DNA of 64,000 nt from Longirhabdus pacifica. Its GTDB lineage: Bacteria; Bacillota; Bacilli; Paenibacillales; DSM-105158. The notes beneath the pieces are model-generated. The model ran no database searches. It was given only the letters and a program-made list of their open reading frames with translations, and had not been told where the DNA came from. The stretch covers positions 62,001 through 126,000 of the forward strand of contig NZ_QXJP01000009.1 in assembly GCF_004115085.1 (NCBI RefSeq), read 5' to 3'. Position numbers and translations under genes: made by a program. Of the stretch, positions 17,873 through 26,407 are shown piece after piece (position 1 is the first letter of the stretch; every line of letters starts with the position of its first letter).

Positions 17873-20773
17873 TTGAGTTGCAACAGAAAAGATGATATCA
17901 ACATATGCTCTACTGCACTCGGTCAAAATACATGTGCGAGCGGTGAAGCCTCGTTAGCAGAAGGAGCGAATACGACTGCTAAAGGATTCGGCTCGCATAG
18001 TGAAGGGTGTGACACTGTAGCCAACGGAAGTTGCTCGCATGCCGAAGGAGCAAATACAACGGCAACCGGCGCAAACTCCCATGCAGAAGGAGGAAGTAAT
18101 ACATCTATCGGTAGTAATTCGCATGCCGAAGGATCATTGACGATGTCGCACGGGCTTGCATCCCACGCTGAAGGCACAAGCACGAAAGCAATAGGCAATA
18201 GTGCGCATGCTGAGGGCGCAAGTACAACAGCAATCGGCAGTAACAGTCATAGTGAAGGATTTGGTACAACCGTGGCAGTGAACGCCTTTGCTGGGCATGC
18301 CGAAGGATTTAGTACGACTGCTAGTGGTTCTGTTTCCCATGCGGAAGGTAATCAGACTACCGCAAGTGGCATATACAGTCACGCTGAAGGTCTCGGCTCC
18401 ACAGCAAGTGGTACGCAATCCCATGCGGAGGGTAGCGAGACCACCGCGAGTGGCATTCTCGGTTCGCATACGGAAGGGCTACAGACCGTGGCAAGTGGAG
18501 CGGCAGGCCACGCGACAGGATTTCTGACTGTATCAAGTGGAGGGACGAGCCACGCCGAAGGGAGCGTGTCAGTGGCAAGTGGATTTGCGAGTCACTCCGA
18601 AGGAACGAATACAGCTGCCATGGGTGATAATAGTCATGCGGAAGGAAACAGCGCGATGGCGTTAGGAGAAGTCAGTCATGCTGAAGGATTGAGAACAACA
18701 GCAAGCGATTTTGTAAGTCACGCCGAAGGAAGCGACTCCGTGGCCACAGATGAGGCCAGCCATGCACAAGGAATGGGGACGACAGCAAGCGGACAATCAA
18801 GTCACACCGAAGGACTGAATACGGTGGCAAGCGGGTTGGCTAGTCATGCAGAAGGAGTTGGAAGCACAGCAAGTGGAATTGCAAGCCATGCAGAAGGACT
18901 GGAAACGGCAGCGAGTGGAATTGCAAGCCATGCGGAAGGAATGGAAACGACAGCAAGTGGAGAATTAAGTCACACTGAAGGCCTTAATACGGTGGCGAGT
19001 GCATCAGAAAGTCATGCCGAAGGAGAAGCAACCACAGCCAGTGGATCGGCAAGTCATGCGGAGGGATTTGGTGGTGTGGCGAGCGGAATGTATGGTCATG
19101 CCGAAGGATTCTTCACCATAGCGAGTGGGTCTGACGCTCATGCGGAATGTTCTTCTGTAGCTAACGGGATGCAGAGCCATGCGGAAGGGGGAAGTACGGT
19201 TGCGGACGGAATGTCTTCTCATGCCGAAGGAGAAGGTACTTTGGCAGGAGCAACAGCTAGCCATGGCGAAGGATTCCGAACGATATCGACTGGATTAGCA
19301 AGTCATGCGGAAGGCATAGGGACCACCTCCAGTGGATTAGCAAGTCATGCCGAAGGACAAAATGCGATGGCAATAGGGTCTTCCAGTCACGCCGAAGGAC
19401 GCTTTGCGATGGCCAGTGGTCTTTTTGCTTCTCATGCGGAAGGAGATGGTACAGTCGCAAGTGGTATTGTTTCTCATGCGGAAGGACGCACTACAACAGC
19501 AATCGGTATTGATTCTCATGCGGAAGGTTTACGTACAGCAGCCATAGGAAATATAAGTCATGCGGAAGGACTAGATACTACAACAACTGCAAGTTCAAGT
19601 CATGCGGAAGGAAACGGTACAGTAGCTAGTGGTGCAGATTCTCATGCGGAAGGTTTTTTTACAACAACTAATGGTGTCTTCGCCCATGCGGAAGGAGAAA
19701 TGACGGTGGCTTCATTTCTCTGTCATGCGGAAGGAAACGGAGCTGTAGCAAGCGGAGTATTTTCTCATGCGGAAGCTTCTAGCGCAATAGCGAGCGGAGA
19801 TGCCAGTCACACCGAAGGATTGGGTACAATGGCCATGGCAGAAGCATCTCACGCCGAAGGCATCAACACCTCCATCGGTGCCACCCTCACCAGCGCCCAC
19901 ATTATGGGTAATAGTGGTGCAGCAAAGCTAGAAAATTCATGGCACTTGGCCGCAGGAGCTTTTGGTGTAACTGGCAACGGGATTGCTGCTTTTATTAGCG
20001 GTACAACGAATGGTGCAGGTCTCGGTGACGCCTGCTTTATGGGCACGGTAAGTATGAATGCGAGCTGCAACACATGTGACTTTGCCGAAATGTTCGAAAG
20101 TATCGATGGTACTCCGATTGATGTCGGCTATTTCGTGACGCTAGAAGGAAACAAAATTCGCATAGCAACAAGCAGCGATGACTACATTCTAGGTATCACA
20201 AGCGCTACACCAGGCTTACTTGGTGGGAATAGTGGGTTGTATTGGCAAGGTCAGTACCTTACCGATGAATGGGGACGTCGCATCTACGAATATGTGCTTA
20301 TACCAGAACAGCGCGATGAACATGGCAACATCGTACAAACACAAACGGTTAAAAAACAACTCGCAGTCAATCCCAAGTATGATCCCAAACGCCCCTATGA
20401 AAGAAGAGCCGAGCGAGCCGAGTGGTCTGCTGTAGGGTTAGTGGGGCAAGTAAGAGTGCGAGATGATGGAAGCTGTGAAGTTAACGGCTACTGTATGCCA
20501 AATGCAGAAGGAATAGCGACAAAATCAGAGTATGGCTATCGAGTCATAGAAAGAACAGGGAAAAAGCAAGTGCTTGTTCTTCTAAACGGGGATCAATACG
20601 TACAACAACATACATTAAGACAACAACATATGCAATTAAAAAAGAAATCAGAACAAACCATACATCAGTTACGTCATGCAAATGAAAGGATACTTCAGAG
20701 GATTGAGAAGTCTGAGCAAGCATTTTATATGCTTCATCAAGTAGTAGCTAGATTAGATAAAAAAATAAAATAA
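17873..20773 (+). CDS. SHAEG spike protein 3 (about 46 beta-roll layers, class A C-terminus)
   Basis: 966 residues from TTG 17873, with AAAGGAGAGG just upstream. The reading frame stays open back to 17801, inside spike 2, but the family N-terminus SCNRKDDINICSTALGQN fixes the start. About 46 repeat units, more diverged than in spike 2, with degenerate members such as HATG and HAECSSVANG (a shortened layer at about 19.14 kb). Predicted cleavage at Cys735-Asp736 releases a 231-residue class A chaperone with terminal coiled coil. No TAGGC/CATA block lies in the 55-bp gap before it, so expression probably depends on P2. A bidirectional terminator follows. Confidence 0.85.
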   Translation: MSCNRKDDINICSTALGQNTCASGEASLAEGANTTAKGFGSHSEGCDTVANGSCSHAEGANTTATGANSHAEGGSNTSIGSNSHAEGSLTMSHGLASHAEGTSTKAIGNSAHAEGASTTAIGSNSHSEGFGTTVAVNAFAGHAEGFSTTASGSVSHAEGNQTTASGIYSHAEGLGSTASGTQSHAEGSETTASGILGSHTEGLQTVASGAAGHATGFLTVSSGGTSHAEGSVSVASGFASHSEGTNTAAMGDNSHAEGNSAMALGEVSHAEGLRTTASDFVSHAEGSDSVATDEASHAQGMGTTASGQSSHTEGLNTVASGLASHAEGVGSTASGIASHAEGLETAASGIASHAEGMETTASGELSHTEGLNTVASASESHAEGEATTASGSASHAEGFGGVASGMYGHAEGFFTIASGSDAHAECSSVANGMQSHAEGGSTVADGMSSHAEGEGTLAGATASHGEGFRTISTGLASHAEGIGTTSSGLASHAEGQNAMAIGSSSHAEGRFAMASGLFASHAEGDGTVASGIVSHAEGRTTTAIGIDSHAEGLRTAAIGNISHAEGLDTTTTASSSHAEGNGTVASGADSHAEGFFTTTNGVFAHAEGEMTVASFLCHAEGNGAVASGVFSHAEASSAIASGDASHTEGLGTMAMAEASHAEGINTSIGATLTSAHIMGNSGAAKLENSWHLAAGAFGVTGNGIAAFISGTTNGAGLGDACFMGTVSMNASCNTCDFAEMFESIDGTPIDVGYFVTLEGNKIRIATSSDDYILGITSATPGLLGGNSGLYWQGQYLTDEWGRRIYEYVLIPEQRDEHGNIVQTQTVKKQLAVNPKYDPKRPYERRAERAEWSAVGLVGQVRVRDDGSCEVNGYCMPNAEGIATKSEYGYRVIERTGKKQVLVLLNGDQYVQQHTLRQQHMQLKKKSEQTIHQLRHANERILQRIEKSEQAFYMLHQVVARLDKKIK

Positions 20774-20802
20774 ATGGTGTATAGGTAATATAGGAAATGA
20801 AA

Positions 20803-20870
20803 AAAGGCAAGGTACAACATTGCTTAGAAGTGCAAAGTAGTAAGCATTGTCGATATTCCTCGCCTTTATT
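20803..20870. terminator. Bidirectional terminator between convergent genes
   Basis: Long hairpin: AAAGGCAAGG pairs with CCTCGCCTTT, and TGCTTA with TAAGCA further in. An A-rich run on one side and TTATTATTTA on the other suit termination of both spike 3 (+) and the pseudouridine synthase (-). Confidence 0.7.
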
Positions 20871-20901
20871 ATTTATATTTTAGGTGATGCTTCCAAATCC
20901 A

Positions 20902-21588
20902 TCATTTCACATTCCACAAATCCCACGGAAATGTAGCAGGTGGGGAAGAAGTAAATGCGACACGCTCTTTCTTCGTTGGATGTATAAACGCTAATTGATG
21001 TGACCACAGCGCAATTTGCTGTCCACGGTGATTCAACTCCGCTCCGTACTTTTGATCTCCGAATAACGGACACCCTATGGTAGCACATTGCACCCGTATT
21101 TGATGCGGGCGACCAGTGTGCAGCGCGATGCGCAATAAACTAAATGCATCATTGCTATGTAACATGGTGTATGTTAGCGAAGCCTCTTTTGCTTTTGGCG
21201 TATGTTTATTCCCAACATATACTTTGTTTTCTTTCTCATTTTTCACAAGATAATGCTGCAATGTTGCTTCTGCTTGTTTTGGCTGTCCATGTACGACGGC
21301 TAAATACGTTTTGTTCATGTTTCTTGTCCGAACTTGATCCGATAAGCGAGAAGCAGCCTTTGATGTTTTTGCAAACACCATGGCACCTCCAACCGGGCGA
21401 TCCAAACGATGTACAAGACCAAGGTACACATTGCCAGGCTTCTCGTTTCTTTTTTTTATGAATTGTTTCAGTGCAGTCAATAGATCTAAATCCTTCGAAT
21501 CATCGGCTTGCGATAACATATTTACTGGCTTTTCCACCACGAGGACATGGTTGTCTTCGAATAGAATGATAGGTTGAAACGTCGTCAT
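20902..21588 (-). CDS. RluA-family pseudouridine synthase
   Basis: Isomerises specific uridines in RNA (rRNA or tRNA; target not decidable here). About 228 residues from ATG 21586-21588, the start just past the neighbour's stop; an in-frame ATG further upstream would overlap that gene and has no better ribosome site. The catalytic motif HRLDRPVGGAM is intact, with Asp at about residue 63, and GRPHQIRVQ (the late RluA motif) is present. The N-terminal S4 RNA-binding domain of full-length RluD-type enzymes is absent, as in the short subfamily. Two bases separate it from the upstream methyltransferase stop, so they form a coupled pair, plausibly both acting on rRNA. Confidence 0.9.
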   Translation of the reverse strand: MTTFQPIILFEDNHVLVVEKPVNMLSQADDSKDLDLLTALKQFIKKRNEKPGNVYLGLVHRLDRPVGGAMVFAKTSKAASRLSDQVRTRNMNKTYLAVVHGQPKQAEATLQHYLVKNEKENKVYVGNKHTPKAKEASLTYTMLHSNDAFSLLRIALHTGRPHQIRVQCATIGCPLFGDQKYGAELNHRGQQIALWSHQLAFIHPTKKERVAFTSSPPATFPWDLWNVK

Positions 21589-21589
21589 C

Positions 21590-22462
21590 TTAAGACTCCC
21601 ATCGACCGACAATCCCACATGGAAGGACTAATTGTGATGCTGTAATCGGTAATCCAATTTCTCCTGTTGTCAATGTTCCTTTATACGTTTGACTCATCGT
21701 TTGCGTCATGATGTTGTTTAAAATTTGTGGTGAAATGCCTGTTGTATACGAATTAACAAGCATAAATAATGGATCATCTGATAACACGTTCATACACGTT
21801 TGAATAAATTCATATAAATGGGTTTCTAACTTCCACACTTCTCCATTTGGCCCTCTGCCATAAGAAGGTGGATCCATAATAATCGCGTCATAATGATTCC
21901 CACGTCTAATTTCACGTTGTACGAATTTAAACACATCGTCTACTAAGAAACGAACTTTGCGATCGCCTAGTCCAGATAAATGTAAGTTTTCTTTTGCCCA
22001 TTGAACCATGCCTTTGGAAGCGTCGACGTGACACACTTCTGCACCAGCAGAAGCAGCAGCTACACTTGCTCCACCTGTATATGCAAATAAATTTAACACT
22101 TTAATGGGACGATTAGCATTTTTAATTTTATTGATAATCCAAGTCCAATTTGCGGCTTGCTCAGGAAACAACCCTGTATGTTTGAAATTCGTTGGTTTAA
22201 TATAGAAGGATAAATCTCCAAACTGAACCGTCCATCTTTCAGGTAGCGTTTGGTGATACTCCCAGTGCCCTCCGCCAGATGTGCTGCGATGGTAATGCGC
22301 ATCCACCTTTGTCCAGTGTTTTTTTTCATTTTCAATCGGCCAAATCGCTTGTGGCTCAGGGCGGCGTAACTTTACATTGCCCCAGCGTTCACATTTTTCA
22401 CCATTTCCAGTATCTACGAGCTCATAATCTTTCCAATCTGTTGCAATAAACAATACCCTCAT
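21590..22462 (-). CDS. Class I SAM-dependent methyltransferase, RlmI-like
   Basis: Probable RNA methyltransferase, 290 residues. The SAM-binding motif I reads VLNLFAYTGGAS (about 122-133), with the acidic motif II in CHVDASKG and the catalytic-type motif DPPSYGRG (about 197). DPPSYGRG with a preceding FPEQAANW segment is typical of the RlmI/YccW-related group that modifies cytosine in 23S rRNA, but the PUA domain of true RlmI is missing, so the target is uncertain. It precedes the pseudouridine synthase by two bases and is transcribed away from the dispersed element at 22482. Confidence 0.85.
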   Translation of the reverse strand: MRVLFIATDWKDYELVDTGNGEKCERWGNVKLRRPEPQAIWPIENEKKHWTKVDAHYHRSTSGGGHWEYHQTLPERWTVQFGDLSFYIKPTNFKHTGLFPEQAANWTWIINKIKNANRPIKVLNLFAYTGGASVAAASAGAEVCHVDASKGMVQWAKENLHLSGLGDRKVRFLVDDVFKFVQREIRRGNHYDAIIMDPPSYGRGPNGEVWKLETHLYEFIQTCMNVLSDDPLFMLVNSYTTGISPQILNNIMTQTMSQTYKGTLTTGEIGLPITASQLVLPCGIVGRWES

Positions 22463-22481
22463 CCTTTTTCATTCTTTTTAG

Positions 22482-22606
22482 ATAAGTTGAATGAACTTGT
22501 TCAACTTATTACCCCTATGCATAAGATGGAGAAATTTCAACATCACAACCTTTACGCCTGGGTACTGAGGCGTAAACTTGTATTCCATCATTTCTTCACC
22601 TTATAT
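22482..22606 (+). repeat. Two-hairpin dispersed element, copy C (reference copy)
   Basis: Most regular copy. Hairpin I: ATAAGTTGAA ... TTCAACTTAT, a perfect 10-bp stem. Linker TACCCCTATGC. Hairpin II: ATAAGATGGAGAAAT ... ATTTCTTCACCTTAT with inner stem TTTACGCC/GGCGTAAA. The ends ATAAGTTGAA and TTCACCTTAT are imperfect inverted repeats. TTTAG flanks both ends (22477-22481 and just after TTATA), a possible target duplication. Confidence 0.85.
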
Positions 22607-22661
22607 TTAGACTGTATATATTCTACTACAAACGATAGGGACTTAGCCAATATTTTTGTGT

Positions 22662-22700
22662 TAACCTTTCCAGTTGGCAACTGAGGCATAAACTTATAAT
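22662..22700 (+). repeat. Fragment of the dispersed element (C')
   Basis: Degenerate piece of hairpin II only: AACCTTTCCAGTTGGCAACTGAGGCATAAACTTATAAT resembles the inner part (AACCTTTACGCCTGGCNACTGAGGCGTAAACTTGTA) of the full copies. It lies 55 bp after copy C. The rest of 22607-22790 shows no further clear signal. Confidence 0.55.
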
Positions 22701-22796
22701 TGATTCTCTTGGATTTCATTGGACTGAAAAGAATGGCTTCTATTTATATCTAAAAATCGATCCACATGCATATATTGATGAGGGGAGGACGTGAAT

Positions 22797-23522
22797 ATGA
22801 GCTCATCTATGAACTATTTGATCGAACAAATATATCAGTATATGATGTGGCAAGCAGAAAAATTAAATAATGTAGAAAAAGAAATGAAAGCATTAAAAGA
22901 GCAAATTGCAACGTTATGTGATGAACAACAAAAAGAAAAAATAGGAAAAATCGAATACAATTTCGATCAGTTGAAAGTAGAGACGTTAGAAGGCACGTTA
23001 CATATCGGTGTATCTCCCCAAGATGGCCAAATGATAGAGGAATTTGCTGTTAATCAAGCCAATATGAAAAATGGGCAGCCATTTAACCAGCAAGGACTAG
23101 CACCCATTCAATTCAATCAAGCAACACAAATGGATCAAGGCAATGCCAATCAAGGGAATCCAGGCGGAAATGTTGGCAATATGCAGGCAAATCAGACGCC
23201 ACAAGCCTCTAGTGAGTGGTATCCTTCTATTCAAAAGACCATTCATGCATATTTAGATGAAGAAGTATATGAACAAATGATTCAATTGGAAAATCAGCAT
23301 GCAGCTGTATTAATACAGTCCGAACGGACATGGATTATAGAGGATATTAGAAAACAAATCGATACAAGAATTAAAGGATATATGAACAAACCTTGGAGCA
23401 AAGAGCAAATTATTGCGCAAGTGAAGCAAGATATTACGATGGCGATGGATACCTATTTAAGCAAAAGACCCAAACAAGATGGTGAACCACCCACACCTCC
23501 TCCTTCATCTCCTACATCATAA
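22797..23522 (+). CDS. gerPC: Spore germination protein GerPC homologue
   Basis: GerP proteins are mother-cell-made coat components that let nutrient germinants reach their receptors through the coat. Recognised by the GerPC core KIEYNFDQLKVETLEGTLHIG (about residues 52-72), which follows an N-terminal coiled coil (IEQIYQYMMWQAEKLNNVEKEMKALKEQ), and by a second conserved region (YPSIQKTIHAYLDEEVYEQM). About 241 residues, with a Gln/Asn-rich middle and a Pro/Ser tail. ATG 22797 is preferred to GTG 22791 from its spacing to AGGGGAGG. In most Bacillus species gerPC lies inside a gerPABCDEF operon; here no other gerP gene is adjacent. Confidence 0.85.
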   Translation: MSSSMNYLIEQIYQYMMWQAEKLNNVEKEMKALKEQIATLCDEQQKEKIGKIEYNFDQLKVETLEGTLHIGVSPQDGQMIEEFAVNQANMKNGQPFNQQGLAPIQFNQATQMDQGNANQGNPGGNVGNMQANQTPQASSEWYPSIQKTIHAYLDEEVYEQMIQLENQHAAVLIQSERTWIIEDIRKQIDTRIKGYMNKPWSKEQIIAQVKQDITMAMDTYLSKRPKQDGEPPTPPPSSPTS

Positions 23523-23559
23523 AACGTGTCAAGAAATGACACCATTCTTGAACACGTTT
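23523..23559. terminator. Hairpin after gerPC
   Basis: AAACGTGT-AAGAA pairs with TTCTT-ACACGTTT around an eight-base loop, directly at the gerPC stop. The T-run on the + side is weak; it may serve both gerPC and the opposing small gene. Confidence 0.6.
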
Positions 23560-23576
23560 ATGGTACAAGCTGTCAC

Positions 23577-23789
23577 TTATCTATAAGGTGGTCTAGGTCT
23601 AGGTCTTGGACCGTAATAATAAGGCCTCGGACGTGGGTAATAATAAGGTCTTGGTCTGATGTAAGGATAAATGGGTCTCGGGACGACAACTACGGGATAA
23701 GGATACGGGTAAGGGTAGGGATATGGATACGGAGGTGGATAAGTAGAAGGAGTGGTATACGCCTTCGTTTGTACTTTGCCTTGCTTCAT
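23577..23789 (-). CDS. Small Pro/Tyr/Arg-rich protein, possible spore coat component
   Basis: 70 residues of strongly biased composition. After MKQGKVQTKAYTTPSTY comes a PYPYPYPYP run, then VVVVPRPIYP, then Arg-Pro-Tyr repeats (RPRPYYY twice) to the end. No transmembrane or enzyme motif. AAAGGAG lies about 11 bp before the ATG, a little far. The frame is open on the opposite strand too, but the protein-like repeat pattern is on the minus strand. Basic Tyr/Pro-rich small proteins are common in spore coats, where Tyr can be cross-linked; together with the adjacent convergent gerPC this suggests a coat role, by inference only. Confidence 0.6.
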   Translation of the reverse strand: MKQGKVQTKAYTTPSTYPPPYPYPYPYPYPYPVVVVPRPIYPYIRPRPYYYPRPRPYYYGPRPRPRPPYR

Positions 23790-23828
23790 CCGTCTTTCAT
23801 CTCCTTTCTTTGCAAATCAATCCATACT

Positions 23829-23950
23829 ATAAGTTGAATTAACTTGTTAAACCAATTTATTACCACGATGACTAAGATGGAGAAGTCTCAATATCACAAC
23901 CTTTGCGCGTCGCTACTGAGGCGCAAACTTGGTTCTTTCTTCATCTTATA
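23829..23950 (+). repeat. Two-hairpin dispersed element, copy D
   Basis: Hairpin I ATAAGTTG ... CAATTTAT with an inner TTAAC/GTTAA stem. Hairpin II has the inner stem TTTGCGC/GCGCAAA, where other copies have TTTACGCC/GGCGTAAA: an A-T pair replaced by G-C on both sides, which supports a paired structure. Confidence 0.85.
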
Positions 23951-24026
23951 TATCATATGCAAAAAAGGCGAAAGTGCATAAAGTTTAACGTCATTTTTCC
24001 ATTTTATTTGCAAAGTGAAGCACATG

Positions 24027-24061
24027 AAAAAAGGAGTGCAATACGACTGCACTCCTTTTTT
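24027..24061. terminator. Strong bidirectional terminator beside msrAB
   Basis: AAAAAAGGAGTGCA and TGCACTCCTTTTTT flank a seven-base loop; perfect palindromic stem with A and T runs. It lies 25 bp after the msrAB stop on the minus strand. Confidence 0.9.
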
Positions 24062-24085
24062 ATCTATATATTTTTTATGACAACA

Positions 24086-25093
24086 TTACTTTGAGGAATC
24101 AAAGTATTTTATATATTCCTTATAGCCCTCTTTTTCTAAATCTTTCACAGGGATGAAACGTAATGCAGCAGAATTAATACAATATCTTAAGCCACCAGCT
24201 TCTGTTGGGCCATCATTGAATACATGACCTAAATGTGAATCCGCTACAGAGCTTCTAATTTCAGTGCGTACCATATTGTGGCTGGTGTCTTCTTTTTCAA
24301 CGACAACCTTTTCATTCACGGGCTTAGAGAAACTTGGCCATCCACAACCGGAATCGAATTGATCTATACTCGTAAACAATGGTTTTCCAGAAACGATATC
24401 GACATAGAGGCCTTGTTTATCATTATCATAGAACTCATTTTGAAATGGAGCTTCTGTTCCACTTTCTTGCGTGATTAAAAATTGTTCATTGGTCAATACT
24501 GCTTTAAGTTCTTCTTCTGTAGGTTTTAAGTAAAGATCTTGTGCTTTTTTATTTTTCCACATGTCTTCTAAATAGCAAGCACGGCCAGAGCCTTCTTTGT
24601 AACTACTATAATGTTCAGGTTTCTTTAAATAAAAATCTTGATGGTGCTCTTCCGCAGTGTAAAACTTAGTCAGCGGGACAATAGGAGTCACAATCGGTTT
24701 GTCAAACACACCAGATTGGTCAAAAAACGCTTTTGCTCGCTCCGCTAATTGTTTTTCTGTTTCGTTAGCGTAAAAAATAGCTGTTTCATACTGAGTTCCA
24801 CGATCAACAAATTGACCGCCAGCATCCGTAGGATCAATATTTTTGAAAAAGACTTCTAATAAAGCCGTATAAGTTACTTTGGTTGGGTCATACGCAATGC
24901 GGACAGCTTCAATGTGTCCTGTGCTGCCGCTACAAACTTGCTCGTAGCTAGGATCTTTCATGTCACCGCCAGTATAACCTGCTTCAGAAGCAATCACACC
25001 GTCTAAATCTTTAAAAGGTGGTACCATGCACCAAAAACAGCCACCAGCGAATACAGCATGTTTTGTTTGTTGTTGTTCTATTTTTTCATTCAT
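24086..25093 (-). CDS. msrAB: Bifunctional methionine sulfoxide reductase MsrA-MsrB
   Basis: Repairs oxidised methionine: MsrA reduces the S-epimer and MsrB the R-epimer of methionine sulfoxide. 335 residues. The N-terminal MsrA part has GGCFWC (catalytic Cys about 19) and GYTGG. The C-terminal MsrB part has DSGCGWPSF (about 246) and RYCINSAAL with the catalytic Cys (about 309). No signal peptide, so cytosolic. The start ATG 25093 follows AAGGTGGG. Many Bacillus genomes carry separate msrA and msrB; the fused form is common elsewhere in Firmicutes. Copy E of the dispersed element lies just upstream. Confidence 0.95.
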   Translation of the reverse strand: MNEKIEQQQTKHAVFAGGCFWCMVPPFKDLDGVIASEAGYTGGDMKDPSYEQVCSGSTGHIEAVRIAYDPTKVTYTALLEVFFKNIDPTDAGGQFVDRGTQYETAIFYANETEKQLAERAKAFFDQSGVFDKPIVTPIVPLTKFYTAEEHHQDFYLKKPEHYSSYKEGSGRACYLEDMWKNKKAQDLYLKPTEEELKAVLTNEQFLITQESGTEAPFQNEFYDNDKQGLYVDIVSGKPLFTSIDQFDSGCGWPSFSKPVNEKVVVEKEDTSHNMVRTEIRSSVADSHLGHVFNDGPTEAGGLRYCINSAALRFIPVKDLEKEGYKEYIKYFDSSK

Positions 25094-25144
25094 TATTAAC
25101 CCACCTTTATATTTTATCTGTTCCGTGATGTTGCGTAGTCTATA

Positions 25145-25278
25145 TATAAGATAAAGAATTGACGAAAAATAAGTTTACGCCATAATATCCAAGCGTAAAA
25201 ATTGTAATGTAGAATCTCTCCATCTTATGTATAGCGTTAATAAGTTGCATGAATAAAACAAATTCATTCAATTTATAT
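25145..25278 (-). repeat. Two-hairpin dispersed element, copy E
   Basis: Reverse orientation, more diverged: ATAAGATAAAGAATTG ... AATCTCTCCATCTTAT with inner TTTACGC/GCGTAAA. Hairpin I is here extended: ATAAGTTGCATGAAT pairs with ATTCATTCAATTTAT around AAAACAA, so the stem is longer than in the other copies despite sequence change. It sits between msrAB (-) and the GNAT gene (+). Confidence 0.8.
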
Positions 25279-25372
25279 ATTATAGCAGATTGTTCAAGAA
25301 ATGAAAGGCAACGCACAGTGATATAGATGGAGCATGAGAGATAGATAGATTAGAAAATGGAGGTAAATGCTG

Positions 25373-25825
25373 ATGATTCATTTACGAAGAGCGAAATCAG
25401 ACGATAGTCATATCTATACATTGATTGAAGAACAATTGCTGCCTTATACGAAAGAAAGCAATCCACATGTCAAATGGAATATGGTGATCTGTAAGAAAAG
25501 GCTAGCGAAAGGCATCACGTGGGTGATAGATACAGAGCAATCTAAATTCGTTGGTTTTATCCATGTATTGCCTAAATACCAAGACGTGAACGTGGATTTA
25601 CTAGCGGTTAGACCGAAGTATCAAGGAAATGGCTATGGGAAGCAATTACTTTATAAAGCGCATCATTATGCATTAGAGAATGGCTATGGTCACGTCTATG
25701 TTTACGTAGATCGACGTAACAAAGGCGCACAAAAATTTTACAAAAGGGAAGGATACGCCTCTATCGGATACGATAAGGAAACCGACACCTATTTATATAA
25801 AAGAAAAATGAAAAATATAATGTAA
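25373..25825 (+). CDS. GNAT-family N-acetyltransferase
   Basis: Transfers an acetyl group from acetyl-CoA to an amine; substrate unknown. About 150 residues. The acetyl-CoA loop is RPKYQGNGYGKQLL (motif A, about 83-96), followed by a helix, then the late GNAT strand-helix with VDRRNKGAQKFYKREGY. I start at ATG 25373, which is 8 bp after GGAGGT; ATG 25367 is in frame but too close. It is monocistronic as far as I can see; a non-coding stretch of 140 bp follows. Confidence 0.88.
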   Translation: MIHLRRAKSDDSHIYTLIEEQLLPYTKESNPHVKWNMVICKKRLAKGITWVIDTEQSKFVGFIHVLPKYQDVNVDLLAVRPKYQGNGYGKQLLYKAHHYALENGYGHVYVYVDRRNKGAQKFYKREGYASIGYDKETDTYLYKRKMKNIM

Positions 25826-25965
25826 TGCTTTATGCTTTGGTCATTATGCTACACCTTGTATTTTACTATATGTACAACTGTAGATGTGCAGTTGCAATGG
25901 TTCACCTTTATGCAGGTTTTTGCATTTAATACAATATCCTATGTAGGTGATAGAGGTGATATACG

Positions 25966-26337
25966 ATGTATTTCAATTTGTTCATGGACAGTAATAAAGA
26001 GGATAGCTATAGCCATGCAAAGCAAAATGATGTATTGTTACATCAACACAAAAATATGCAACAAGAGAGTCACATACCTCCTCCACCGACAGAGGAGATT
26101 CTTTTCTTCAACAACGGAAAAGATCGTAGCTTGATGGATGCATCCATGCTGCCTTCCATGGTGGATCATCACATTTATGTATCCATGAAGCAGCAGCAAC
26201 CATTTTGGTTTTATGTGAAGCATGTCAATGAAAATAGCGTGTTAGGATATCGTTGGGTGGAGAACAAATGGTTTTATTATTGTATGAATATTTCCTCTAT
26301 AACGGAAATGTATTGTCATCATCCATATATGAAATGA
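25966..26337 (+). CDS. Small hypothetical protein with G(Y/F)RW-type C-terminal motif
   Basis: 123 residues, ATG 25966 behind GAGGTGAT at good spacing. The N-terminal half is hydrophilic, His/Gln/Pro-rich (IPPPPTEE) and probably disordered. The C-terminal 45 residues form a compact unit: PFWFYVKHVNENSVLGYRW, then NKWFYYCMNISSITEMYC. A similar pattern (GxRW followed by a 'W-aromatic-x-G/C-I/M-x2-I-x-Y/F-C' end) is seen in small proteins of spore-formers, from memory; I cannot name a function. No signal peptide or membrane helix is evident. Confidence 0.65.
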   Translation: MYFNLFMDSNKEDSYSHAKQNDVLLHQHKNMQQESHIPPPPTEEILFFNNGKDRSLMDASMLPSMVDHHIYVSMKQQQPFWFYVKHVNENSVLGYRWVENKWFYYCMNISSITEMYCHHPYMK

Positions 26338-26407
26338 AACCACGAAAGTCTTCGTTATGATGTATAATACAAAAGTAAAGTTGAAATGGAAGAAGAGGGA
26401 ATGAACA

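Noticed and set aside
22487-22684. Plus-strand frame of 65 codons
   Set aside because: It is read from dispersed element copy C and has no ribosome site.
23526-23837. Plus-strand Arg/Ile/Trp-rich frame opposite the Pro/Tyr protein
   Set aside because: No ribosome site, and its pattern is the complement of the PYPYPY repeat.
25832-26134. 100-codon frame upstream of and overlapping the small hypothetical gene
   Set aside because: No ribosome site; the overlapping frame at 25966 has a good one and a family-like C-terminus.
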